Of a stretch of DNA of 64,000 bases, positions 35,317 to 45,444 are shown in pieces. How positions within the stretch are numbered: position 1 is the first letter of the stretch; every line of letters begins with the position of its first letter. The translations under genes and the position numbers were made by a program. Source of the DNA: Hansfordia pulvinata (lineage: Eukaryota > Ascomycota > Sordariomycetes > Xylariales). The DNA lies in the NCBI GenBank assembly GCA_006538405.1, contig BJKQ01000001.1, positions 3,348,001-3,412,000 on the forward strand, given 5' to 3'. The notes under the pieces are model-generated. The model was given only the letters and a program-made list of their open reading frames with translations, was not told the origin of the DNA and searched no databases.

Positions 35317-37837
35317 ATCGACCTGTACGTGTCATGTCATGACGGCCTGCTATATCCCGGCTACCTCCCCCTCGGAACAGTCAGTGATCTGCGGGGGGCT
35401 TCTGGTCACGAGGGGCCTGGCAAGTGAGTACGAGTAATACCCTGGCCTGACGCGCTCGAGGGAGGGAGGGGGGCTTAATTAACAGTACGAGTACTCGCGC
35501 GCCGCCCGAACGGAGTGCAAGGGCGCGGCAGGCTGCGAGGGGCTCGCATGCTTCCCAGCCCCCCCAAGAACGGCCCAGAGAATGAAACCCCACCTTCAAT
35601 GTTTTGTTATTTTAGTTCGCTGATGAGCTACGAATACTCGTGCCTAACCTAGCCCCGTGCCCTGCTGTCTTAGCGCCAGCACCCGCGCCGGCGGTTCGGC
35701 CTCTGTGCGTGCGCGGGCGGGGGCGCCGCGACAAGCCACCAGACTGGAGCCGCGATGCGCCGCACCAACCCGCCCCTCTTTCGCAAGAACCCAAAGTGCC
35801 TCTGTCTGGCAGGCTCATCAATGGATCAGACTGAAGCCCAACACTGTGCGAGAACAGGCGGGCAGGCGCGGCTTTCTGTACGACCAGCAGCAGCGCAGGG
35901 AGGCTGTCGCCTGGTTCTTCGAACAAGATATAAACCGGTCATGTTGCTTGCTCGCCCTTCGCTCAGGGCAAGTGAGGAGGTACCTGATCAATCCCAGCCA
36001 GCCCCCCCCCCCCTGTGCAGACCTACGAGTACCCCACAGACACGAGTGCTTGTATGAGCAATCTCGAGATGAACACCCGCCGGCATGGTTCATCAGTGCC
36101 CCTTGCCATCTTGACGTGCGCGTACGGAGTACCCGTACATACATGTATCTTACCTACACATATCCATCCGTCATGTAGAGACCAGAGATACTCGGGGCCG
36201 GCGGGATCGCGAGCGGGGGTCTGGTTCACTGGCACGTCCAAACATCCATGGGTGCAAGATGCACGTGCTCTCTAACAAGAACCCACCCCTTTACAAGGTC
36301 AGGTCGGCTTGAGAACGCTGGATAGGTATGGACGAAATACTTGCGATGAACCGAATGCATGACTCGAGTATCTCGAGAAGATGCATGAACGAGGTAACCA
36401 GACCGGTCCGTCCGCCAAGGGAGGGAACTCCTAACAGAATGCATCCACCTTCTGACTGCCGGGACGGCCGCCGGCATCGAATGGCCAACGTGTGCACTGC
36501 AAAAGTCCAGGGCGTCTGCGCCGTCCGAAGTCCATCGAGGATGTACGAGTGAGTAGGTGCTTTGAGGGGGCGGCGGGCCAACATCAACAAGTCCTCTCTG
36601 ATACCTGGCCGACTGAGCGGCAGGCGAGAGACGCGTACGAGTACACGTAGATCGGCCAGCTTCTTTGGACTGACTGACATCTTCCACCTAGGTACATAGA
36701 ATGTGCGAGATACTCGTTCCAAGTCCCGTCGCAGACGGAGGCGTCCAGTTCGCGAGACTGTCGACGCGACCTCGGTACGCGTACCTGACAGTTCGGCAGG
36801 GGTTCCGTGGATGCGTTCGAGCGTCGACTGTCTCTCACTGCACATGAGCGAGGTGGACGTTTTGGTTCTGTGTGCCTGGCCCGCCTTCAGCCAGCCTACC
36901 ATTTTGTGCCGACCTTTGGCTACAGACCCGAGGTTGTCACCAAAGAGAAAAGTGGCCGCAGAAGAAACCGGCACTGCTAACGATAGTAGACGATGGAGCA
37001 CGGCGCGAACGAGCCGCCAATGCGCCACCGAGGCGCCGCATCTACCCGCCCAGCCGTCGCCCACAGACTGCCCGCAAGGCCCGGCGCATGTACCCACTCG
37101 GTACATTAGGTGGTAGGTGGCATGGAGTCGGTGCCCACGAGTACAGGCTCGTTTTGGGCGGGGTCGGGTACCTACCTACCTCTCAGGTTCCTACCTTCAC
37201 CCAGTGCGCCCCTCCACCTTCGTCCGCGGCACAACAAATACTGGTACCTCTGATTGTGCTTTTTATGGGCACGATGGACCAAAGGTATGACTCCGACTTG
37301 AATAGAGAAAATCATCTTGTGAAGCAGGCTCGCGTACCTACCTGATCAAGAAAACCCCAGTACTCACTTGCGAATAGGCCTTAAGGACATGGCATGGGAG
37401 TCAACCGTCCGTGGCGCGACGACAGGGGAGGGTCCCGTCTGATTTGGCACCCCTCGAGGATTCGCACAATGGACGTCCCTTCAAGCGCGTCAGGTGGTTG
37501 TACGAGTACTCCTCGTAAGCCTGGCAGGCGCTCCTGCTATGGATAACACCTGTATGCGACGGCATGAATGCGATTAATAGAAAACCTGCGCGGGGTAGAC
37601 CTGATCACCTGATAGACGCTTGTACATAATTTATCTCTCTACAGCATCTTATGGCAACTTGGATCGCGGGGCTGGTCTTTTCTTCTTTTTCTTCCCTCTT
37701 GAAATGAAGAAGAAAAAATATTTCTCGACAAATTCGTGTCAAATGTACAAGTACATCCATGGGGTTCTTCAATTCAATCTGTCTCCTCCCCTAGTGGTAG
37801 GTCCTCCCAGGTTATACTTGCTGGATCCTCTCTTCGT

Positions 37838-37863
37838 TACCTAAGGTACATGTACCTTAGGTA
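37838..37863. repeat. 26-bp perfect palindrome
   Basis: Half-site TACCTAAGGTACA followed immediately by its exact reverse complement, with no loop. It is built from the GGTAC/CCTA words common in this genome's intergenic DNA. Confidence 0.9.
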
Positions 37864-38027
37864 GGTACACGCTTAGCTGGGGCTGGCCCGCCCCGGGGGC
37901 ACTCGAGCCCAGAATCCCGCATCCCTCCACTGCGCCGGCCCAATAATCACCGACCCATCAATCGATCAACTGGGCGCTTTTCTCGCCGGCACCCCGTCCA
38001 ACTCTCATCACTCCCGCGCCCCTCCCG

Positions 38028-38065
38028 CCTTCGCCTTCGCCCTCGCCCTCGCCCTCGCCTTCGCC
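38028..38065. repeat. GCCCTC/GCCTTC hexamer repeat
   Basis: About six tandem hexamers with C/T variation in the distal bem1 upstream region. Confidence 0.8.
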
Positions 38066-39131
38066 TCTACCTGCGCCCGCGCCCTCGACATCGCCGTCGC
38101 TGACTTCTCACACCACAACCCGCCTCAATTCGAACGACACACTCTCCAATCTCGAAGTGCGCACTGCCCTCGCCTCTCCACCTACCGCCGCTCAATTCGT
38201 TGTGCCTGCCAGGCCTACCCGCACCGCACCACTCATTGCCAACCCGACCCGCGAAACGCAGCGTCCTTTTGCCTATCCCAGCACGCTCTTCAACCGGCGC
38301 GTCCGCGTTCAACCAACACCCAACCAACCGACCAGATCCGTGCTGTCTGCTTTCGGTCCTTATACAGCCCACCCCGTCAAAAATAGCATCGTCACGCGAC
38401 CGACCCCGACTCCAATCAGTTCTGACCGCACCAAACGCTGTGAACCATTCACAACTTGGGAATACCGACACCCAAGCCGCATATCAGCCTGCGCAAAGCC
38501 ACCCAGGCAGAGAGCCTCCCAGCCGTCTTTATCGCTCCTTTGCTATACCTCAATTCTTCGTCTCAGCCAGCGAAGAGATATATTCGCGCCCTTCACGTCG
38601 TCCTGCGCTTCGTTCATTCCCAGGGCCGTCTTCTCCGGAGAGACTGCACCAGGCTGTCAATATACGCATCTCGACGTATTTCGACGCATCTCTTTACGCC
38701 ACTCGGTTGCGCATCTTAGAGACCAACGCGTCCACCCAAGACGAGTCCGGTTCTATTCCAGACTTCACCGGCATAGCCAGAGGCGTCACCTGCTCCCAGC
38801 CTCCCGGTTGACTCAGCTCGTCAGCGGGCGGCTTTTTCGGCCCTTCTATCTGCAATCATCATCGTCGCGTTACACAGAGTCCGATACATTTGCAGTGCTC
38901 CAGTCCACGAACCGCCAGCTCCAGAGGGCTCCGACCACAACGCAGACGCTGCAGAGCTGGCGTGACATACGCTGCCGCCTGCGCCTGCGCCCGAGCCCGA
39001 GCTCCGTCTTGAGCCTTGCGGACCCCAAACCTGCGCCTCTTCCCGCCTCCCCCGCTTGTGTACCATCCGCTGTGCCGGTATCACCCTGGCCCGATCTCGC
39101 CAGCTTATTTGGCCCTTGACCCTGTAACACA

Positions 39132-41327
39132 ATGAAGGTACGTGCACCAGCCCTCACGACGTCCCCTCCCTTGGCTTCCTTTCTCCCGCCCTCTCCCGCT
39201 ACGTGATCTTCATCCTCCTCTCCCCCCCTCTCTTCCCTCTCCCTAAAATCTCCCCCCTCTCTTTGGAGATGAATGCATCACCGGGACTTTGTTTCTCCAG
39301 GCATCTCTCGCATCATGTTCCGCCCTGAGTTCGGTCGCGACTCGGTCGTCTCCCTCCACATGGCCACTAACAAACTTCGATTCGTTCAGGCCCTCAGAAG
39401 ATCCATCAAGGGCGATAAGGACAAGAATGCCCAGGTGTCCATCACACCCAAAACTTCCGCCGCCATTCTCCCCCCCAAGAAGGTAAGCAGACAGCCCTCT
39501 ACAGGCTTGTCCGAGAATCGGTCCACCCGTTTTTGATCGAGTTGATGGCTGATAATATACCTGCAGGTCATACGTGCTCTGTACGACTATCAGGCTCAGT
39601 CGGCCAGGAGCTGAGCTTCTCCCGAGGCGACTTCTTCCACGTTATTGGCCGCGAGAATGACACAGAATGGTTCGAGGCATGCAACCCCGCCCTCCCTCAT
39701 GCGAGGGGTCTTGTCCCCGTCGGCTTTTTCCAGGCTCTGGGAAGAACCGAAAGAGATAGCGCGCAATCCGACTCGCCTCGGCCCCCTAGCAGCGCAAAGA
39801 ACCCCGATCACGATTCCGGCTATTCTGATAACAATAACCCCACATCCGCTGTGCCCCAAACTCCTGCCACTGCTAGCCAGCGCAGCTCCAAGTCTGGCGG
39901 TAAGAACGGTGCCATGGTCTATGGCATTGTCATGTACGACTTCCAGGCCGAGAGGGCTGACGAGCTGGAGGCTAAGGCCGGGGAAGCTATCATCGTCATC
40001 GCGCAGTCCAACCCCGAGTGGTTTGTTGCCAAGCCCATTGGCAGGTTAGGCGGCCCCGGCCTCATCCCCGTTTCCTTCATCGAGATCCGTGATATGGGCT
40101 CGGATAAGGCCGTCCAGAACCCCCACGATGCCATCCAGCGAGCGGGCGTCCCGCGTGTGGAGGAATGGAAGAAGATGGCTGCCGAGTACAAAAACAGCAG
40201 TATCACTTTGGGAAAGTTCGAGGTTGGCGGGGCGCCAGGGCAGCAACAGGCCTTGGAGCAAGGAATGGAACGCATGAGCATCCAGCAGCAACAGCAGCAA
40301 GCAGCAGCTCGGGCAAGCCAACAACAGCAGTCGCATGCTTCATTTGTGAGTCTCCCCCCTCGTCTTTTTGCCGCTCGGGGCTTACACTTTTCGTCAGGGT
40401 GGATACGGCCAACAGCAACAGCAGCACAACCAGCAACAGATGCAACAGAGCCCGCAGAAGAGGGGCTCCGACATGTACGCGCCCGTCAAAGCAAGCATAC
40501 CCCGATACTGCTTTGCTGAAGAAAAATACTGGTTCATGATCGACGCCACCATGGAGGATGGTCGCCAGTGGGAACTCTCGCGATACTACGAAGACTTCTA
40601 CGATTTCCAGATTGCGCTCTTGACCGAATTCCCCGCCGAAGCTGGCAACACGGGCGACCAGAAGCGGACACTGCCGTACATGCCAGGGCCGGTCAGCTAT
40701 GTCACCGACGCCATCACGGAAGGGCGACTGCACAACCTCGATGCTTACGTGAAGAACTTGCTTGGTCAGCCCGCCTACATTTCTAGATGCAACCTGGTTA
40801 AACAGTTTTTCGCACCTAGGGAAGGCGACTATGAGATCGAACAGCCATCAAACGAGGGCGAGTACAGATACTCTCGAGGGTCCAGATCATCAGCCGAATC
40901 GCCCAGAGACGGGGCTTCGCGACAGTCTTCGAAGAACAACCTCAACGGAAGCGGCTATCCCATGTCGGCGGCCGCGCGGCAGATGCAGAACGGTCAACCG
41001 CCAATGAACAGACAAAACTCATCCCTCTCACAACCATCGCACTCCTCGCTTTCCCAGAGTATGAACCAGGGGCCCCCAGCCTCGACGTTCAAGGTCAAGA
41101 TCTTCTTCAATGGCGACACCTTCCTCATCCGTGTCCCCTCGGAAACCAACTTCCCGCAGCTGCTTGAGAAGATCCGAGAAAGAACCAAGATTCCCAGCGG
41201 AGACCAGACCCAACTGTTCTACCGCGACGAAGGAAGCGGCGACAAGATCAGCATGATGAGTGACAACGACCTCAACTATGCGTTGGACAACAACGAGAAG
41301 CTGGTCATCTTTGTTGAGCACGTATGA
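39132..41327 (+). CDS. bem1: Bem1-type polarity scaffold (SH3-SH3-PX-PB1), apparent frameshift
   Basis: Scaffold linking Cdc24, Cdc42 and PAK kinases at sites of polarised growth. Exons: 39132-39137 (only Met-Lys), 39390-39482, 39567-40345, 40398-41327. The first exon is supported because splicing gives MKALRRSIKG, the expected Bem1 start. Domains in order: SH3-1 (VIRALYDYQAQ..ELSFSRGDFFHV), SH3-2 (GIVMYDFQAERADELEAKAGE), a Gln-rich linker, PX (IPRYCFAEEKYWFMID..LPYMPGPVSYV) and a C-terminal PB1 domain (FKVKIFFNGDTFLIRVPSET..DNDLNYALDNNEK). The frame breaks in the first SH3 at about 39599-39603: QAQS is followed in the next frame by GQELSF. One extra G (TCGGGCC for TCGGCC) repairs it, gives a length divisible by three and about 602 residues. 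The rest is intact, so an assembly error is likely. Confidence 0.9.
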
Positions 41328-42493
41328 TGGAGGTTCGACTTGACGAGATACCCTTTGCATTCTGCGCCTGCATATACCCCGATTCTTGCTTGTTCTGCTG
41401 GCATTTACGACTGAAGATTTCTCGGCTGGGATGACCTCGATTAAAAGCATACCCGGCCACATACTATCTTGATATCCCATTTGATCTTGTGGCGCACATA
41501 CGAAGGCTCGTGCATGACAATGCGGGTTCCTGCGCGACCATCAGCATCAGCATTGCCTGGCATTTGGCGTTTTGCTTCTGGGTTGGCAGATCGCATGTTC
41601 CAGACGGACTGAGACGCCCCTTTTCATCATGCGGACAAGGCTGGAGCTACAGGTCTATCGTCCAGAACAGACCATGCGCGCGATCTCTGGCAATTGCGAC
41701 TAGCTGCAACAACCGCCCTTGGCAGCTGCTTTGGTCAATCTTGGGATGAAGAGGCCGCAGCCTCATCGCTTTTTTTCTGACTGCATTCGCTCGCGAGACG
41801 GCGCCGGGTGGGAATTGGGAAATATCGCTGTTCGATTCTTCTTTTTTGGACTTGTGGCTTAGAGTCCAAAGTTTTATACTTGACGTCCTTTTATTCTTTT
41901 AACCTGTGGGTATTTTTTTTTCATGCACCGCAACATACGTCTTGGCCTAGCTTTTTTTTTGTCAGTAACGATCATGAAACGTGGGAGTACACCATTGACC
42001 AGGTTGAGCAATGGTGTTGGCTATGGCGGGATATTCGCCATCTCTGAGCGGTCACCTTCTAAGTGGGAGGACCGCAGGCCTGAGATTAAGTGTCGCAGCG
42101 ATCAAGAGTTGATGAAGAAAGCGGCATGTGGGCCAGCCGTGGCTGAAAGTGAGCGCCGCCTGATCGGCACATACAGTTCCAACATAGACCTTTTTAATTG
42201 ATCTGTGCAAATCAGTATTTATGAGGACAATGACACTTGATGCGGCTGTGATTTGATAGACAGACCCTGCCGTCTCTGACCGTTCGCTTGCACAGGGTTG
42301 GCTACGTGGTGAATAACGAGACACCTCGCGAAGCATTCGTTTGGGAAGCAAGCACGCTGTGGATAGAGGCGATAAAAGAAACAAGCCATCTAGTTATTCA
42401 TGGTCGTGATACATGTTCAAAGGCCGTATTCAGATGGCCGGGCTGAAAGAAAAGACACAAGAGTCGCGACGCATTTCAGACGTCGACACGACC
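41328..42493. other. Intergenic, bem1 3' region
   Basis: No gene recognised. T-rich patches near 41770, 41910 and 41950. Confidence 0.5.
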
Positions 42494-42500
42494 AAAAAAA
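42494..42500 (-). terminator. RNA polymerase III terminator
   Basis: Run of seven T on the minus strand, about 35 bases downstream of tRNA-Ala and the first run of four or more T after either tRNA gene. Confidence 0.65.
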
Positions 42501-42535
42501 GGAAGGTATAATGGAGGAATCTAACCTCCATGATT

Positions 42536-42607
42536 TGGACTCGCGGGGAATCGAACCCCGGACCACTCCCATGCTAAGGGAGTATTATACCACTAAACCA
42601 CAAGCCC
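42536..42607 (-). tRNA. tRNA-Ala (AGC)
   Basis: A 72-nt cloverleaf on the minus strand: acceptor GGGCTTG pairs with CGAGTCC (two G-U pairs), anticodon stem ACTCCC / GGGAGT encloses loop TTAGCAT with anticodon AGC, and the T arm carries GGTTCGATTCC. A-box-like TGGTTTAGTGG and B-box GGTTCGATTCC are the internal promoters. No intron. Confidence 0.93.
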
Positions 42608-42695
42608 GTGAAAGAGAGAGAGAGATGTGAAAGTGAAGAGAGAGAGACCCCGTGTTGGGGGGGGGGGGTTCAATCGCTTCCGCTTCCGGTTGTGC

Positions 42696-42798
42696 TGCTC
42701 AGTATGAGGCTTGAACTCATGACCTTGGCATTTACTAAGGTATATCCCACGGCGGGATTATATTAGTACCACGCTCTGACCAACTGAGCTAACCGAGC
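42696..42798 (-). tRNA. tRNA-Ile (AAT) with a 29-nt intron
   Basis: Minus-strand gene of 103 nt. Acceptor GCTCGGT pairs with ACTGAGC, D arm GCTC..GAGC, anticodon stem TGGTA / TGCCA, loop CTAATA+A with anticodon AAT, T arm ATGAG TTCAAGC CTCAT. An intron of 29 nt (42732-42760) lies directly after position 37, the standard place for nuclear tRNA introns, leaving a 74-nt mature RNA. It is 88 nt upstream of tRNA-Ala on the same strand. Confidence 0.92.
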
Positions 42799-43782
42799 AG
42801 ACGTTTTCCAGGCCCGTTTGGCGGACCGGTCGGTGAGATGTTTGTTGAGGAAACAGTGTGGCTATCGTCGTACTGGACACCTGGGCAGAGACGTGACTGT
42901 GGATCTTGCGTGCGGCGTTCGGAGAGGAAACCGCACGCAGGCGCGCAAGCAACGCGGGCAGGCCCGATCTGCACGCTTTCTCTCCTTCTCGCTACCAGGT
43001 GGCTACACAGAAATGGGCGGTCGACAATTCAGGACTTGAGGGGAGCGAGCAGCGAGAAGTCACAGGTGAGTTATGTGTTTAACCACTTGAAGCGCAACGG
43101 GGAGAACGATATTGATGAGATGCGTCGATTGATTACACTGCAAAGCGGCCTTGAAGCCGAATGGCACACCAGTCGAATCACAGAAGAAGCATCTTCAGTC
43201 AGCCCATCGCTATCCACGACCGCGTCGGATAGATGGGCCAATCATGACAGACAGTAAGCAAATGGTATTGATCCTTCTCTCCCTTTTTTTGATGTTACCC
43301 GACCGTGAGGGGCTCATCTCTCTACCTAACTCCATGTCAAAACCCTGGTTGGTCCCCACGCCTCTGATGCCAAAATGTATTGGCGGCGCTGCGCCAACAA
43401 AAGGTGTAGCTGACACCGGTGACATTTCCGGGATGTAATGAAACACAAGATCCGGACTGTGAACGACGCGTTGCTAGCTCGTCAACGGAGCAGAAGCGCA
43501 CTTAATCAGCTGCAGCGGCGATTTGAAACCAGGCAGCTGTGGCCAGAACCAAGACGAGTCCACTCTCTGTGGAATATCAGAACCGATCGGTGAGGAGAGG
43601 CCGGGAGTAAATCTCAACGCCTGAACTCCATTAAGAACCATTGGGGGATTTCCCTTACCCGGTCAACCAGCCACCGTGAAAACAACACCGGGTCAGCAAA
43701 AGGTATTCTGCCTCTCCACTTGCAAATTTTGTGAAGTAGCTCTGCGTCGTGTCTCGACATGCACAATCCAACGGCCGTAATA
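42799..43782. other. Intergenic, about 1 kb
   Basis: Lies upstream of the tRNA pair and downstream of the CENP-B-like gene. No gene seen. Confidence 0.5.
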
Positions 43783-45444
43783 TTACACAACAACATGGGT
43801 GCTCATATGCTCAACCGCCTCCTTGATACTGCGGAGCATGCGCTGGTTGACACAGAAGGGGCAGCGCAAGGCCTTCTCGGGGGCCGGGGCATAACGCCCT
43901 GCAGAAATAGGAGTGAGTTGCAGTGGATCGGACTGCTGCTCATCGGACGGCGCAGCGGCCGGAGTGAACCGCGGGACCGGATTCGGGGTGCTGTTTTGGG
44001 CCGGAGTCGACGAGCCCAGATTGGGCTGCTGCTGGGGCTGCTGTTGGTGCAAAGGGGTGAGGCCTTGCTCCTGCCTCTCGCGGTCTTCCCGCGCCGCCGC
44101 GGCTTCGGCTTCGGCTTCGGCCTCCTCTTCCTGCATCTGCCGGAGCGCGTTCTGCAGAACCACCTCGGGGTCTTCATCTTGGGCAGCCGAGCCATCGCCT
44201 AGAGCACCATTCAGGCTGACACCCGCAGCAGGCGGCGGGTTCTGCTCGCGGCGGACAATTTCATCTCGAACCCTGGCGCAGGTACCCAGTGATGGCTCAA
44301 AGCCTACCACCCGGGAGCATGCTTCTTTGATCGCGGCAGGGCTCGTCTCGGGGCTGATGGTCATGAAACGGGGAACCGCGTCGACCAGGTATGCGATGTC
44401 ATCGACAGAATTAGGCGTCGAGCCGTGACGTCTTTGGCGACGAATTAGGAGACCGTACCGTTTCTTGAAGCGGTGAATCCAGCCGGGCGAGAACTCAGGG
44501 GCGGACTCGCCCTTGTAGCGAGGAAGCTGGGTGAAGATGGTCTTGGCCTTTTCGGCCAATTCCTCGTTGGAGGGATTGCGGCCGGACGCAACGACCTGAC
44601 TGTGCCACAGCAGAACGAGCTTCTCCACGTCTGGCCAGTTTCCGAAGCGCAGTCTCGAGCCGGAGAATTGGCTGTCGTTGTCCAAGCGAGCGTACTTGGG
44701 CGACAGGGAATGAGAAATGGTGGACTGGCTGATGGTCTGGCCGTACCGGTTGAAGAACCACTCGATGCAGGCCTTGTGGGAAGGTCGGGTGGTTTGAGCG
44801 TGGGCCCAGCGGCGAAGAGCGCGCCGTTGGTCCAGCGTCAGCGAGTGGCGCTCCTTTGTGGTGGGAGTGCCAGTCAGATCCGGGTCGTGATTCGCGTCAT
44901 GGTCCATCTCCATGGTTTGGTCGTTGGGATCAGGGTCCTCCTGGGGCTCGTCCTGATCCATGTGCTCATGGGGGTCGAGTTGGCCATGGGGGTCCAGGTG
45001 CTCCTGTTGCTCGGCATGCTCTTGGTGCTCGTGAGCTTCGTGAGCTTCGTGGGGCTCCTGCGGGACCTGGGGGTCATGAACTTCTTGATGCTCGTGCTGT
45101 TCGTGGTGCTCGTGCTGTTCATGCTGCTCGTGCTGCTCATGCTGCTCGTGCTGCTCATGCTGTTCGTGAGACTCATGAGGGTCGAACTTGTGCTCATGGG
45201 CAACGTGGGGCTCGTGAGGGTCGAATTTGTGGTCGTGGACTTCGTGATCGATCTGGTGCTCCTGCAATTGCTCGAGATCGTGCTCGGGGATCTGGCTGGG
45301 GTCCAGGTCGTGCTCGGGGTTCTCGTGGTGCTCGGTCATGTCGTCGACAATGGGAGGGGCAGGGGCCGCGACGGCAGCAGCGGCGGCGGCAGCGGCAGCG
45401 GCCGAGATGGGGTCCGTAGCGGACATGTCGGTGTCGGCCGACAT
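43783..45444 (-). CDS. CENP-B-type HTH DNA-binding protein with His/Glu repeats
   Basis: Single exon of 553 residues from ATG 45444. Order of parts: Ala run near residues 15-24; residues 36-190 are dominated by His, Glu, Gln and Asp with a tandem HEQ repeat (about six units) and PHE/AHEH variants; a CENP-B N-terminal-like HTH at about 200-255 (RHSLTLDQRRALRRWAHAQ, ISQSTISHSLSPKY); a second, HTH_CENPB/Tc5-type domain at about 268-335 (WPDVEKLVLLWHSQV, FSPGWIHRFKKRYGL); a C-terminal part with a Gln-Pro stretch and a CPFC..H-x4-H motif (residues about 528-550) that could bind zinc. There is no DDE transposase domain. The layout resembles the fission yeast ARS-binding/CENP-B homologues, which arose from pogo-like transposases and act at centromeres and retrotransposons. 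Role here is inferred. Confidence 0.82.
   Translation of the reverse strand: MSADTDMSATDPISAAAAAAAAAAVAAPAPPIVDDMTEHHENPEHDLDPSQIPEHDLEQLQEHQIDHEVHDHKFDPHEPHVAHEHKFDPHESHEQHEQHEQHEQHEQHEQHEHHEQHEHQEVHDPQVPQEPHEAHEAHEHQEHAEQQEHLDPHGQLDPHEHMDQDEPQEDPDPNDQTMEMDHDANHDPDLTGTPTTKERHSLTLDQRRALRRWAHAQTTRPSHKACIEWFFNRYGQTISQSTISHSLSPKYARLDNDSQFSGSRLRFGNWPDVEKLVLLWHSQVVASGRNPSNEELAEKAKTIFTQLPRYKGESAPEFSPGWIHRFKKRYGLLIRRQRRHGSTPNSVDDIAYLVDAVPRFMTISPETSPAAIKEACSRVVGFEPSLGTCARVRDEIVRREQNPPPAAGVSLNGALGDGSAAQDEDPEVVLQNALRQMQEEEAEAEAEAAAAREDRERQEQGLTPLHQQQPQQQPNLGSSTPAQNSTPNPVPRFTPAAAPSDEQQSDPLQLTPISAGRYAPAPEKALRCPFCVNQRMLRSIKEAVEHMSTHVVV

Larger units (their letters stand above)
29380..39131. other. Gene-poor region, 9.7 kb
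   Basis: I found no gene I can support. Many apparent frames overlap on both strands without family motifs. The region contains dispersed CGAGTACTCG palindromes (for example 32407, 34824, 35489, with near-copies at 35631, 36635 and 37502), many GGTACCTACC words, a 26-bp perfect palindrome at 37838-37863, an AT-rich patch (about 30680-31240), several G or C runs of 10-13 nt (30917, 31880, 33664, 36003), a CA microsatellite, and a C/T-rich 5' region of bem1 from about 37900. It could hold non-coding RNAs or decayed elements, but I see no direct evidence of either. Confidence 0.55.

Noticed and set aside
36291..37106. 271-residue minus-strand frame
   Set aside because: No motif, overlaps competing frames and contains CGAGTACTCG-type and GGTACC words that elsewhere mark non-coding DNA.
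38157..39119. 320-residue plus-strand frame directly upstream of bem1
   Set aside because: It overlaps a second long frame (38200-38811), is Arg/Pro/Ser-rich without motifs, and lies in the C/T-rich leader region of bem1. The DNA is stop-poor there.
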